From Selaginella tamariscina (Eukaryota > Streptophyta > Lycopodiopsida > Selaginellales > Selaginellaceae), in NCBI GenBank assembly GCA_003024785.1, contig PUQB01000512.1:1-64000 (forward strand): a DNA stretch of 64,000 bases. Direction: 5' to 3'. The notes beneath the pieces are model-generated. The model was given only the letters and a program-made list of their open reading frames with translations, made no database searches and was not told the origin of the DNA. A program made the translations under genes and the position numbers. Of this stretch, positions 50,641-63,293 are shown piece after piece. The stretch's first letter is position 1; each line of letters begins with the position of its first letter.

Positions 50641-52460
50641 AGAATTTTAACTAGAAGGGCTAACACATAGCTACAAAGTAGCCATTCAGCATCAACACCA
50701 TGTATAAGTAACACTAAGTTTTTCAAGACAATCTTGAGAGTCTAACTCAAATGCCCAAAAAGGCATGAGACTTAAAGTTCTACCCTAAGTTCTCTAAAAT
50801 GATTACCTTTTGAATCCCAAAGGATAACCCAAATAGACTTTAGGCTCTCTTCTTCAGAAGACCTAGACAAGTTCATGCTCTAATCCCACCAAGGAGCCGA
50901 GTTCCACACATACCTTCACAATAGAGTTAAGTCAACTTATCCTTTAAGAAATCACCCTCATTTGGGATTACAACCCCTTTTAAGCAACAAAGGGTACCCT
51001 AAACCATAATTAACCTCTAAGGGTTTGAGTGGCCAAGTCATATTGATTCATGATGTAAGCTGTTAGAGAGTTTTTACCCAAAGGGCCAACACATGAAAAC
51101 ATTGGCTACAAGTGGCCATTGTTAAGCCATGATCCAGGAATAAGAAGTGAGCAGGATTCCGAGAACAAGGAAGTTCGACTCATAAGCAGGACAAGGAGCA
51201 GGACAGAGAGCAGAACAAGAACTGGAGCATGACAAAAACTAGGAACTAGGAATAAGACAAGAGCAGGAGGCAAGGAGCAAGACAAGACAAGATTAATAGT
51301 AAAAGATTGGTGTTAATAGTAACTGATTGTACAACAATTTGGTCGAAGCTTTTATGCTCACAACTTCAAGAGCTAATTTAGGCATGAGTGCTAAAAGTGG
51401 TTGCATGCATCTAAAAGTGGCTATATGCATGCAGAGGCTAAAACGAGTCCACATGTCTCTTATCCTAGGTATATCCTGTGGGAATATCTTATAGGCATAT
51501 CCTCTAGGAATATCCTATAAGTATATCTTGTAAGAATATCCTATAGGCATATCATGTATCCCATATCTTGTCCTATATCCGGAATTCTGTATCTGAAATC
51601 CTGTATCCTGTATCGGGTCGTGACAGCCATTCGGCATCAATAGGCTTGGTCTCAAATAAGAAAAAAGTAGTAGGAACAAGTTTAGTGGGCTTTTATGGGA
51701 AATGTGGACATTAAGTCTTCCAAGATGACTCAAGAATCTGACTCAAATGTTTAATTAGTTAGGAGACTTAGAGTCTTACTTAAGTTCCCTAGAATGAGTA
51801 TCCTTTGAACCTTAGATAATAGACTTTAAGGTCATATTCTAGTAAACTTAAACATGCCCATGTCCTGACTCCACAAAGGAGTTGTGTCTCACATATGCCT
51901 TCATGATAAACTAAGGCATTGTCAAGGAATCACCCTCATTCAAGAGTACAATCTCTTTAGGGCAACAAGGGGTACCTTGAACCACAACTAACCCTAGGGC
52001 TAATACTTAATAAAGACACGAGTGTGTGTTGTAGGTAGACATGAGTGTTTTGCTAAGTAAACTCCTTAAGGCTAGGTTTGAATAACTCTAAGTACATGAC
52101 CTTGCGAGTGCCTTATGAAAGGTCCATGCTAATGAGCTTAAGTTGTTCAACCCTTACATCCCAAAGAGAAACCCCTAATCAAGTGTGCCAAAAGCACACC
52201 TAGTTACGAGACCTAACCTCCCTTGAGTTGATGCCCAACTTAACACCATGATGCGAGTACAAGCATGCATGTTTGCTAGAGTATCCAACTTCTTGGTGAC
52301 AAACTCATGACACAACCCCAAAGGGCGTGTCTCGAGTGTTACATTGTGTGTCTTCTAACCTAGTGTCCCATCTTTATATTACATTATCTTCCACGATGTG
52401 AACTATTATGCCATAACCCCTTAGGTTCAAGAGTTGCACCACGTGTGTTAAAGGTAAAAT
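50640..52460. repeat. unidentified long dispersed repeat, copies 1 and 2
   Basis: About 50640-51060 and, from 51061 onward, a second copy share blocks such as GACTTA...TCTCACCCTAAGT, CACCCTCATT, AAGGGGTACC and TTGAACCAC with 58790-59200. Later parts (52000-52460) match 57850-58260 and 59220-59600. It could be LTR-derived, but no coding part is seen. Copy 2 is split by the solo LTR. Confidence 0.65.
51120..51625. mobile_element. solo LTR with 5-bp target-site duplication
   Basis: Starts TGTTAAGCC and ends GTGACA, flanked on both sides by GCCAT. It is related to the LTR at 57284-57712 but clearly diverged. It has an ATATCC(T/C)-rich tandem segment and a GGA(G)CAAGACAAGA-rich segment. It lies inside the long dispersed repeat. 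Confidence 0.8.
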
Positions 52461-53029
52461 ATTAGGAGCATAGGACATCCTACTATAGAGAATAAGGGTA
52501 AGAAGGTCTGTAGTGAGCATGGAAGGAAAGGTTGTGAAAAAGAAAAATCCTTACCGAGAGAAAAAGAAAAAAGGTGAGTAAGGAAAAGGAAAAGGTAAAG
52601 GATGACGTGGCGAGAGAAAGAGTAATTAAGGGAAGTTAGGGCAACGAAGGAAGGGTCTCCATTTGAAGTTCTAGCAGGAGATATAGGTTCTCTACACTTT
52701 GTCTTTTGTATTCTTGTAGTAATGAAAGGTGCATATTATAAGATCTTGTGTGTATATATGTATACTCTCAATGAATGGATCTAACAAGGCAATAGCCAAA
52801 ATTCGTTCTTGCCCTTGACTTCGGAGACCAGTCATTGTGGCTTTGAGAGAAGGAGTTTTGATATATATATATGTGGAGAGTTGAAGGAAAGAAAGTGTGT
52901 AGCCTTTCTTAAAGGTTAGGAGAAAGGAAACTAGGTTAAACAGGAAAAGGTGGGATTTCCAGTTTTCCTGTTTAACAAAGTGCATGGCTTTTAAATGTCA
53001 ATTCTAAAACCTTTTTATGAACTCTCAGG

Positions 53030-53190
53030 AACTTGGTAGCAAAAACATGTTAGCCAAGATCCCACTCCTATGGTTTGACAAGGACACGAATGTGCCTTGC
53101 TTAATTGTGAGTGCTACACTTAACTTGACATGGAAGAGGAGGCTAGAGACATGCCTCAACCTGTAACCTTTAAAACGTGTGTTCTGACTG
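53030..53190. repeat. piece of the long dispersed repeat
   Basis: Matches 59680-59830 (TTAGCCAAGATCCCA, GACAAGGACACGAA, TAACTTGACATGGAAGA, GCTAGAGACATGCCTCAACC). It borders the 3' side of the gypsy fossil. Confidence 0.7.
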
Positions 53191-56100
53191 CCCATCAATT
53201 TATGGATGATATCATGAAAAAAGATCCGCTTTAACTTGTAAACTTTGGAGAAGCTTTCGCCAAAATTTGGACATGAATTATGAGCCTCAATCAAAAATAA
53301 TGCTTTCAGGAAAACCATAATGTCGGAACACTTCATGGATCACCAACTCAGTAGTTGTCTAGCTTGCAGTCGTCTTGTTACAGGGTAAGAAATGAGCATG
53401 TTTGGTGAAACGGTCAACCACCACAAGAATTGTATCAAATCCACAAGAATGAAGAAGATCTGTGAAGAAATTTATAGAAATGGATCTCCAGAGAGAACAA
53501 AAAGAGGATGAAGAAGACTAAAGGGCGCATGACGAGGCATCTTCAACATGTTGCAGGTGTCACAACTTTGTACAAACTTTTCCACAAAACCTCACAACCC
53601 ATGCTACCAATAGTTGCGAGTCACCAACTCAACTGTTTTGGCCACACCAAAATGTCTTGTAGCTGGGGTATCATAACAATCTGTATCACACGAGTCCTAT
53701 AAACATCAACATGAATGTACAAGAGACCCTCCTGGTATAAGAGTCCATCTTGTATGGTAAACAACTTGTAGTCTGTATGGGAACTAAGAGGAAGAGGAGC
53801 TTGCAATGTCAGGGTTAATGTGTGAAAACACATTTTTCACCAAGTCATCTGTAGCCAATTGCAAATGGATGCCTATTAGAAGTGTTGAATTTGCTGAAGC
53901 CTGATGAACATGTAGTGCTATTGGCCAAAATTGATCAGGACTCAACAACACTTACTTTTGACAGTCGATGCAGGATTGCCCGGGTCGATGCAAGATAAGA
54001 GCACCTAGACAATGCATCCGTTTTACCATTTTAAAAAACTAAGCATGTAGACGATGACAAAATTAAAACATAATAGGAATTCCGCCCACCTAGCCCTATC
54101 ACCAACTAAGAACTTGAAACCGTTTAAAAAAACTCTAGGTTCTTGTGATTCGTAAGAACTTGTACAGGATGCATAACACCTTTTAAGAAGTGCCACCACT
54201 CCTTGAATGAATCCATAATGGCCTTGAGTTCCTTATCATGAATCTCATAATTGATCTCCACCAAAAGGAACTTACAAAATTGAAATGTTTGTGATAGGAT
54301 AGAACTTACTACAAAAGTCTGAAGCATCTGCTTCAATGAAGAAGGCGGAAACATGCATTCACAGCACTCAAGGACGCCTTCACGACAGCTCCAATTTTAA
54401 CACATCTTGATCCTTCTTGTCCCTAGAAATCCTTTGTGCGCTTGGTGAGTTCCGTGAGTGGAAGTACCAACTTGGAGAAGTCCCATATGAATCACTTGTA
54501 AAAATTTGTGAAAGCCAAAAAAACATTGTATGTCTCATAAAGACTTAGGCCTTGTCCACTTCATGACAGTCTTCACTTTGTGCATGTTCATTGAGACGCC
54601 GACAGGAGAGACGATGTAGCCTAAGAACTCCATAGTACCCATGTCAAAAAAACACTTCTCCAACTTCGCATACAGGCTATGCTCATGAAAGCTTATGTAA
54701 AACTAGTCGTATATGCTTGTCATGTGCTGCTTAGTCCTTGGAGAAAACCAGGATGTCATCGAGGTAGATCACCACAAACTAGTCCAAGAAGTCGCAAAAG
54801 ATGTCGTTCACCATGGTTTGGAACACGACTGAGGCATTTGTAAGTCCGAAAGGCATCACTGTGTACTCGAAATGTCCATACCTTGTATGAAAGGCAGTCT
54901 TCCACTCATCACCTGGACGAATCCGTACAAGATTGTAGGCCCCTCGTAAATCGATCTTTGTGAACACCTTTGCTCCTCATAGCCGATTGAGAAGTTTCGA
55001 GATCAATGGCAATAGGTATTGGTTCTAGATGATGACTTGATTCAAACCTCTATAGTCCACAATCAAACACAAACTTCCATCTTTCTTCTTGATAAAGAAG
55101 ATAGGTGCTTCTGCAGGGGACTTTGAGTGACAAATGCCAAGTTGTCCTCGATGTATTGGCGAAGAACCTCTAATTCTGTAGGTGATAGTGTATAAATCAG
55201 TCCAAATGGTGGAATCTTTCCCTTCGCAAGATCAATGTGATAGTCGTAAGACCTATAAATAGGAAGAATTGCAGCCTTATGCTTATCAAACATGTCTGAA
55301 AGGAGTGATACTTAGATGGTAGGAAAGAAGTAAGAAAAGGAGAAGGAGATTGAAATAGGAGAGTCAGATATAGAAGAGGTAGAAGAGGATGTAGGAGTTA
55401 CTTGAAAAGCAAAAAGATGAAAAGGAGCACAAGTTCATGCATAGTAGTGTGTAAGAACACGGAGAGGAAAAGGAGGGAGCTGTGAATGAAAAAGAGGAAG
55501 AATCATGAGGGATGAAATAGAAGCAAAGTAATGAAAAGAGGCAAGATTAGGAAAAACCTGTGCTGATGTTGACGTGTGTACAGGATTGGAAGAACCCTAT
55601 ATAGAACTCTATGAATGCATAGGAGTGAGGAGAGCTTGCAAATGTGCTAATGAACTAATAAGAGGTGGATCCTATCGAGAAGGAACCTTCGACACTGATA
55701 CAGGAGGAAGCACGATCAATCCTGTAGCTTGTACTGCCTCAGATACTAAGGTCATATCTTACATGCAAAAGGTACAAGATTGATCCTAACTGTTAGAGAG
55801 AAAAACATGAGTGTCTTAGACCTCCAGTTGATTTGAGGATTTGCAACTACAAATCATGGTATGCCCAAAATAATGGGAGTCGTTCAAGTCTTGATCAAGT
55901 TGAAAGAAATTAAACAATTGAATGCGCCATGGGTGTAAGAAAGAGGTGTGGTAGCATGGGTAACTATGCCATAAGCAATTAAACGACCATCTGCAACCTT
56001 TACAAGAACTACACACTTCAACTTTACTACCAAAATGTCATGCTAAGTTGCAAAAGTGTCATTTATGAAGTTGCATTTGCACAAGTGTCTAACAGGGTAG

Positions 56101-57712
56101 ACTCTTTGAGCTCTTAATTATTGAGGTGAATGTGTATAGGAAACTTGAGTGATGAAATGGTGTGAGCAACACCAATGGAGCCTGCACTTACATTCAACTT
56201 CACAGCTCCTAAACGAAGTGGGCATTTAAGTTTTTTAATTGAACTTCAGCTTCAACTTCATGTGTCTTGAACTCCCTGGCTTTAACAGGACATTTTGCCA
56301 CCTTGTGTTCTGCTCCACCACAATACAAGCATAAGTTCTCACCATGACGATGTTACTTCTCAGCAGCTGAAAGTGGGTCACGCTTGTATTTGTCAACCTC
56401 CATAGGAACTACTCCAAAAGATGTCATAAGAACATGTGCTACAGCTACAGGATTGGCTTGCAAAAACTGTTGATGGGATTTTTCCTGACAATGTTCGAAC
56501 AAATGGTTGTCACAGCGAACAGCCTATTGCATGATCTCCGCTCATGTTTGAGCATTTGGTAACGTAAGGAGAAGGTCCTTCACGTCATCCCTTAACCCAA
56601 AACGGAAGTGTTCGATCAATGTAGTCTTGTCCTATGAAATGTTCGTGCAAAGTTGCTGAAATTTGGATGCATAGATAAAAACTAGTCGGAATCTTTGTGC
56701 AAACTTCCTTAACTTTATGCATGCAGAACGATACTTATCGGGATTTCTAAAGCAAACTTTAAAGGTAGCCCTGAATCCTTTACAGTCTTTCATCAATGGG
56801 TCGTCATGCTCCAGCAAAGGAGCAACCCAGGCCCGTGGGGATTCAACTAGTAAGGATGCTAGAAGGCCAACCTTTTGTGCATCAATCGAATAGCGACGTG
56901 GTTGCATACGGATAAAAAGCCTGATCTAATTCAGGAAACCGTAGAAATCGGCGTGATTGCCACCGAACTTCTCCGGCATGCTAATCTTTGGCTCTGAAAA
57001 AGAGTTTGATGGAGAGGGAACCACGGATGTTTGAGAGAGAGCATGTGCAACAACCTTGGAAGATGCCTCCACAACTACATGCGCCACATTGGTGGAACCT
57101 TACAAATCTGTGATCACTTGGCACAAGGTGGCCAGTTCATGAAGCAACATTTGGTGCTTGCGTTGAAATTGCTCAAAATCTGTCATGATTTGTGAAAAAA
57201 AAAGAGGAGGAAAACAAGGGAGAAGAACCAAGAAAAAAAAGTAATTGGAAATTGGGGAGTTATGAAAGTAGTTATTATTAAATTGTTAAGCCACGACCTA
57301 AGAGCAAGCTAAGAACAAAGAGGCTTGACTCAAGAATAAGGAACAAGACAAGAACAAGAAACAAAACAAGAATGATCGTAAAATGACTGGTGTTGATAAT
57401 AATTGATTATACAATAATTATGTTGGAGCTTTTATGTTCACAACTCCAAGAGCTAATCTAGGCATAAGCTAAAAATGATACTCCAAGAGCTAATCTAGGC
57501 ATGAGCTAAACCTTTATCCTATAGGTATATCCTATAAGCATTCTATGGGTATATCCTGTAAGCATATTCTATAGGTATATCCTTAAGCATATTCTATAAG
57601 CATATCCTGTACGTATATCTTGTAGGCATATCTTGTATCCCATATCCTATATCATGTATCATGTAGGTCATATCCTGTAAGCATATTTTGTATTATGTGT
57701 CGAGTCATGACA
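53190..57712 (-). mobile_element. Ty3/gypsy retrotransposon fossil
   Basis: Minus-strand order: LTR 57712-57284, gag from about 57190 (MPEKFGGN, MQPRRYSIDAQKVGLLASLL) with a CCHC knuckle near 56330, a protease region, reverse transcriptase around 55300-54600 ([52 protein letters not shown]), RNase H near 54350-54120 and integrase to about 53190. Broken, with well over ten breaks, and no second flanking LTR is seen. It is old. It is inserted in the long dispersed repeat family. Confidence 0.88.
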
Positions 57713-58600
57713 ACACCTAGCCGAATCATCACTAAATACCCAAATGAACTAAGCGGACCTGTTTCTTACAACACCTAGGGCTTATCAACATAGTTCAATA
57801 AGTAACAACAATCAACATCCAAAGTAAAGAGGATTCATAATAAAAACTATGACATAAGCGATGAGTGTTCTACTAAGTAAATTCCTTTAAATAACCCTAA
57901 GTATATGACCTTGTGAGTACCTTATGAATGAGCTCTTATTAATGAGTTTAGGTCATTCAACCCTTGGATCTTAAGGAGAACACCCCACCTAGCCAAGTGT
58001 GTCAATAACAATTCAGTTACAAGACTTAACCTCTCTTAAATGAATGCCTAAGGCTTAACACTTTAATGCGAGCATAAGCATGTTTGCCTACTAGAGTATC
58101 CAACCCCTTGATGTTAAGCCCTTTGAGACAACCCCAAAGGGTATGCCTTAAGTGTTGTATTATGTGCCATCTAACCTAGTGTCATAACTTCATATGACAA
58201 TATTTCTTAAGATGTAGTTTATCTCACCATAACCCCTCAGATTCAGGAGTTACACCTAGCACCATGAACGTAGCTCATAAATGTCACCTCACACCCACAA
58301 TTGAACAAGGACACAAATGTACCCTAAGTGCTACTCTTAGCTCGAGGTGGAGGAGAAGGTTAGAGACCTGTGTCAACCTCTGACTCTTGAAACGTGCATT
58401 TTAACAAAACCTCCCAAACATGGAATTGCTTATGTTGAGAGTATGCTACCTCAAAGGTGGAATGTACCCCTATTGTTTAGAAGTTGAAACAACACAACAA
58501 AGGGTTGTGCCTTAACGACACAAATTAGAGATTGCAGCAATAGAAAAATAACAAGCTCAGTCATAAACCTATAAACTTTCACTATATATCCTACTTAATA
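57713..58600. repeat. unidentified long dispersed repeat, copy 3
   Basis: Shares ordered blocks with 52000-52460 and 59220-59950: CTAGTTAC..GAC.TAACCTC, GAGTATCCAACCCCTT, GTGTTGTATTATGTGCCATC, TAACCTAGTGTCA, GGTTGTGCCTTAACGACACA. Confidence 0.65.
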
Positions 58601-58789
58601 TATGTGACAAAGCCCCCTCATGTTTTCCTATTTTGTAAAGTGAGTTAACATGGAATATCATTCTTAATTGGAATATACTTGGTAAGTTTAACTTAACAAC
58701 CCATCGACGTACTCACCAAAACTAATTAATAATCCAACTAGGACAGAGAAATGAAGGTAAGAGTTTTCTAAATAGATGTTATTAGAGTT

Positions 58790-60050
58790 TAATTTGGAGG
58801 GCTATCATGTGGCTGCCAAGTGGCCTTCCAACGTCAATTCCTTATATGAATAACACCAAATCTTCCAAAACAACCCCTAAAACCTGACTCAAATGCTCAA
58901 GTAGAGCATAAGACTTAGGGTCTCACCCTAAGTCCCCTAAAATAATTATCCTCCCAACCTTAAAGGATAGCCTGAGTAGACCTTAGGACCATGTCTCAAA
59001 AGTCCTAGACAGACTCATGCCCCAACCTGGCTAAGGAGACATGCCTTACACATACCCTCGTGACAAAGTCAAGGCATTATAACTTACCCCTTAAGGAATC
59101 CACTTCATCAGGGAGTACAACCTTGTTAAGGTGACAAGGGGTACCTTGAACCACGACTAACCCATACGAGTTTGAGTGGTCAAATTATACGTTAATCTTC
59201 TTAGTGAGGACACGAGTGTACACCATAGACGAACATAAGTGTTCTACTAAGCAAACTCTCCAAGACTAGATTTAAATAACCCCAAGTACACAACCCCACA
59301 AGTGCCTCATGAAAGGGGTCTTACTAATGAGCTTAGGTTGTCAACCCTTGGATCTTAAGAAGAACCCCCCATAACTAAGTGTGCAATTAGCACACCTAGT
59401 TACGAGACTCAACCTCCTTTGAGCCAATGCCCAAGGAGTACACAAGCATGAGTACTTATTAGAGTATCCATCCCCTCAACGTTAACCATATAAGACAACC
59501 CCAAAAAGTGTGTCTTAGGTGTTGTATTGTGTGCCATCTGGCCTAGTGTCACATCTTCATGTAACATTATTTTTTAGATGTGGGTTATCATGCCAAAGCC
59601 CCTTAGAGTTGAGAGTTGTAGGTGCCACGAATGTAGCTCTCCAATGCCAATTCTTGAATCCCTCTATGATCCCTTACCTACTAGCCAAGGTCCCACACCC
59701 ATAGTTGAACAAGGACATGAACATACCCTACTTATTTTGAGTATTAGTCTTAACTTGATGTGGAAGGACGCTAGAGACAAGCCTCAACCCTTTAATTCTT
59801 TGAATGTATAATCTGGCAAGACCTCCTAGGCATGGATTCACCAACGTTAAGGATAGGCTACTGCAAAGGTGGGACGTATTATTGTATGGAAGTTGAGGCA
59901 GCACAATAAAAGGTTGTGCCTTGACGACACAAGTTAAAGCTTGCACCGGGAGAAGATTAATGAACTCAATCATGAACTCACTCTTACATACTTTACCTTA
60001 TTTACGTGATGGAACCCCCCTCCTCCATTTTTTCCTATATGTGTAAGTCC
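58790..60050. repeat. unidentified long dispersed repeat, copy 4
   Basis: The longest uninterrupted copy, from GAGTTTAATTTGGAGGGC to about ACGTGATGGAACCCCC. Reference for aligning the other three. Open frames in it are short and without domains. Confidence 0.6.
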
Positions 60051-61380
60051 TTGATTAAATGAGATGAGTTTATTCCTAACCCGAGGGGTCGGGATTTAGG
60101 ACGTGGGTTAGGGCAACTCTAGGGTTCCTATTTAACTTTCCAAACTCATATGCATAAATAAAAAACCTAATTGGGACATCAAAATTGAAGGTGGATTCTT
60201 CTAAAAGGTAAGTGCACCTTTGCTTGCCAAACTCATCTACATGAACTAAAAAATCTAATTAGGATGTCAAAATTAAAAGTGAATTTTTTAAAAGATAAGT
60301 GCTACCTTAGCTTAGAGTTTTTCGCATTATATAAAGACAACTAGCTAGACTATCCTTAAGTGCGCTAAGCATTGTTATTTCTCACTACATTTAAGATATA
60401 TCAACATAGTACAGTAGGTAACAATAATTAATTTCTAAACTAAAAAGTTGAGTTATAGTAAAAACTATGCCAAATGTGTTAGCTTCATCCAAATTTTTTT
60501 TCAAATACCTAGCAACACTCAGTCAAACCATCACTAGATACTCGAATGCATTAAGCAATTTATTCTACAACTAGAACTTATCAATATAATTTGGTAAGTA
60601 ATAATAATCAATTCCAAAATAAAAGTAAACAACAGGTTTAGGCTTATTTAAAAAATAATTATATATTCAACATTAAATTTAAATTAAATTTAAAAATAAG
60701 GTTATTCTATATTGCTTTAGAATTAGTCTTAGAAATAAATTGTAGATATACAATATACTAATATTTAAAAAAAAAAGACATTCTAAATGTATTACAAGAT
60801 ATAAATTGATGTAAATAACTCTTTTTAAAAAATATTTCATATCTAAATAAAAATAAGAAAACATATCTATTAAACTATAATTAATTTAATGTTATGCATA
60901 AGTATATTATATGTAAATGTTAATTTATATATATGTATATATATACTTACTTGCTAGCGTTTTGCCTATGACCTTCATAGGCCTAGATATGCAGTTGAGA
61001 TGCTTAGTTGATTCGCATATAATAAAACTAATTAAGATTAGAATGTAACTTGAAGAAAACAAGTTAAGAAATTTCTCCATAAAATGTTTAAATCATTAAT
61101 ATCAGTAAAAACCCAATTTGTGTTGTGTATTATAATGTTGACTTGATTTCTCTAAAACTCCATGTGCATTTTCAAATTTATAAAGATCACGTCGTGGCAA
61201 TTATATATAAATCTAAAACGAATTTGTGTAAATTATAAAGAATTTTACTTTCAAAGAGATATAGGTATAGTAATTATATATAAACTGCAATAACTACAAT
61301 GTAAATATATACATAGGGGAGAGGGAGAGGTTAGTCGTAGGAATAAAGGGAGCAAGGCTGACTGCCGTCAACACAAGAAA
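60051..61380. other. AT-rich spacer
   Basis: A short direct repeat of about 45 bases near 60150-60310 (TTGCCAAACTCAT..ACATGAA...TCTAATT/GGGACATCAAAATT). Otherwise A/T runs and TA tracts. No gene is seen. Confidence 0.4.
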
Positions 61381-62165
61381 TCAGGTGGCGATAGCTCGTC
61401 TAGTCTCTGGCTCGCAGAAACAATCGTAAGCATGCGCCATCCTTTGTTGGGAGAATCTAGTCCCCACTAGCAGTACCCAGCCCTCCCCGTACGTGAAAAT
61501 TGCATCTCCATGGGATGGTAGTTTGTGATCCACAGGCCAACCTAGGTAGAATCGATCATAGCCGACTTCGGCAACAAGTCGGTCTTGCATATTACAACTG
61601 AGGAGCAGATGACGGTCGTCATCCCCTTGCCTGTGCTGCAGGGTTGGCTCAGGCATTCCATCCTCACCCTCAACAATCCTCACATAGTAACCACGTGAGA
61701 ACCCCGCAAAAAAGCTCTTGTGCCTTTGCAGGACTTCACAAACGGGAAAACCAAGTTGACAACCTCACCAACTGTCTTAACACCCGTGATGGAGAGCGTG
61801 CAAAGCAAGTTTTGCCAAAGCACAGCCTTGTTGCCATTCTCATCCCTTCCAACCATTGGGGCACCTTCTCGTGCAACGTAGTCCCAGCCTTTTATGTTTT
61901 CGCTCGATCCATCGGCCATAACGAGCAGGAAATGGTCCCTTCCGACCCTGTAAGTGCATTGTTATTGTCTCTCTACATTCATATCTATTGTATCACCTTG
62001 TGTTCCTCGGTGCTCACACCTTCCTGTAAAATTAATCGGCCTACCTGTCTAAAGTTTTAAACCAAGTATTGAATTATAACTTGGGTACCTGATTAATTTG
62101 CAACTTGTTTGTTGTCCTGCGTTGTTGAGATTGTACTCAAAGAACCTTTTGCTACATCGAGAGCA
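61381..62165 (-). CDS. unrecognised gene-like sequence, two exons
   Basis: Not assigned to a family. The likely last exon (about 61935-61381) reads VGRDHFLLVMADGSSENI, WDYVAREGAPMVGRDENGNK, VLWQNLLCTLSITGVKTVGE, FVKSCKGTRAFLRGS, then, after a one-base frame change near 61682, MRIVEGEDGMPEPT, GYDRFYLGWPVDHKLPSHG, AIFTYGEGWVLLVGTRFSQQ, CFCEPETRRAIAT. An upstream exon (to about 62062) joins in phase across GTACCC...CTTACAG and reads GCSRCSKRFFEYNLNNAG. The moderate GC content and normal amino-acid mix contrast with the flanks and support a real protein. The 5' end is unknown; sequence to 62300 may belong to it. Confidence 0.5.
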
Positions 62166-62299
62166 TCCTGTAGGCTGTAGCAAACCTTGGGTTCAAACTC
62201 AGACAGAGACATAGAGAGAGGAGGGCAGATTTATGGGCCATAACAGAGTCGAGGGCTCTCTGCAGATCATCCACACAAGAATCAATTGTTCTTGTTGGG

Positions 62300-63249
62300 T
62301 CTCACCAATACAAATCATCCCTATTCTTGCCCTACATAACAAAAAAAAAAACCCACGGCTTAAGTAGTACGATTGTTCTCATAAATTAATTTAAGGTACA
62401 TTTTCGTTTGGAATTTTTAAAAGCAACATTTTGGTAATTTTTTCTTTTTTTTTATGTAGATATATAAAATGTTAAGATAATTGATTAACTGTACACACAC
62501 ACGCTCTACACTTAAATGGCCTCTGCACCAACATATATTATTACTTAATATATTAATTGGTTCCTTATATTGCTCTGTATATTTTACATAGTTTTATTTT
62601 AATTTCTTTATTAGGTCTAATAATCTAACTCTCTTTCTCACTCACACGATACAACTATATACATACACATTCGTCTTTTTAACGCACATGAAACTCTAAG
62701 GAATATTAAATATAAAAAAAAACAAACGTTCTAGCCCGTTTGATTTGAATATATTATCATTCTATTTCATTTTAATATGAATCAAATTTATATATGGAAA
62801 TAAAATGGTCTTTGATAAACCTGTCTGTGAGTTTTTAATTTATCATTTTTATTTTTCGTTCTGTAACTATTATCTATATATTAGTTCATATAATCTCTTA
62901 ATAAATTGTAAAATTTAGTAATTTGTTTGAAATCTTAGCAAAATTCTTACAAGTTCTTAGATTCAAATACTTCTATATATTAATAAAAATTGATATTAAG
63001 TTTTTATTAATTATTTGATATTACATAACGAGTAGAAGAAAAGTTATCCTTGAAATACACGTATAAATGGCTGTCGAAAGTATATGTGGAAGCACGCACA
63101 TGCATAGTGTCCTGAGAATATACAATATATGTTTTAATTACTCAATGCATTTATATTAATTACAAATGTATGTCTGTAACAAATTTATCTGCCAGACTTA
63201 TTATATTACATTTATAATTCAAAACAATTGTCTTATATTATATCTCTTT

Positions 63250-63293
<44 letters not shown>

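Noticed and set aside
57500-57700. CRISPR-like regularly spaced ATATCCTGTA repeats
   Set aside because: They are short degenerate units inside an LTR, also present in the solo LTR, without uniform spacers; the host is a plant.
51120-57712. Reading the two related LTRs as the ends of one complete gypsy element
   Set aside because: The left LTR has its own 5-base target duplication on both sides, and the bases beyond 57712 do not match it.
61644-62060. 138-codon plus-strand frame
   Set aside because: It overlaps the better-supported minus-strand gene-like sequence and shows no domain; treated as its antisense shadow.
62180-62215. T-loop-like GGTTCAAACTC as a tRNA hint
   Set aside because: No matching acceptor, D or anticodon arm is found around it.
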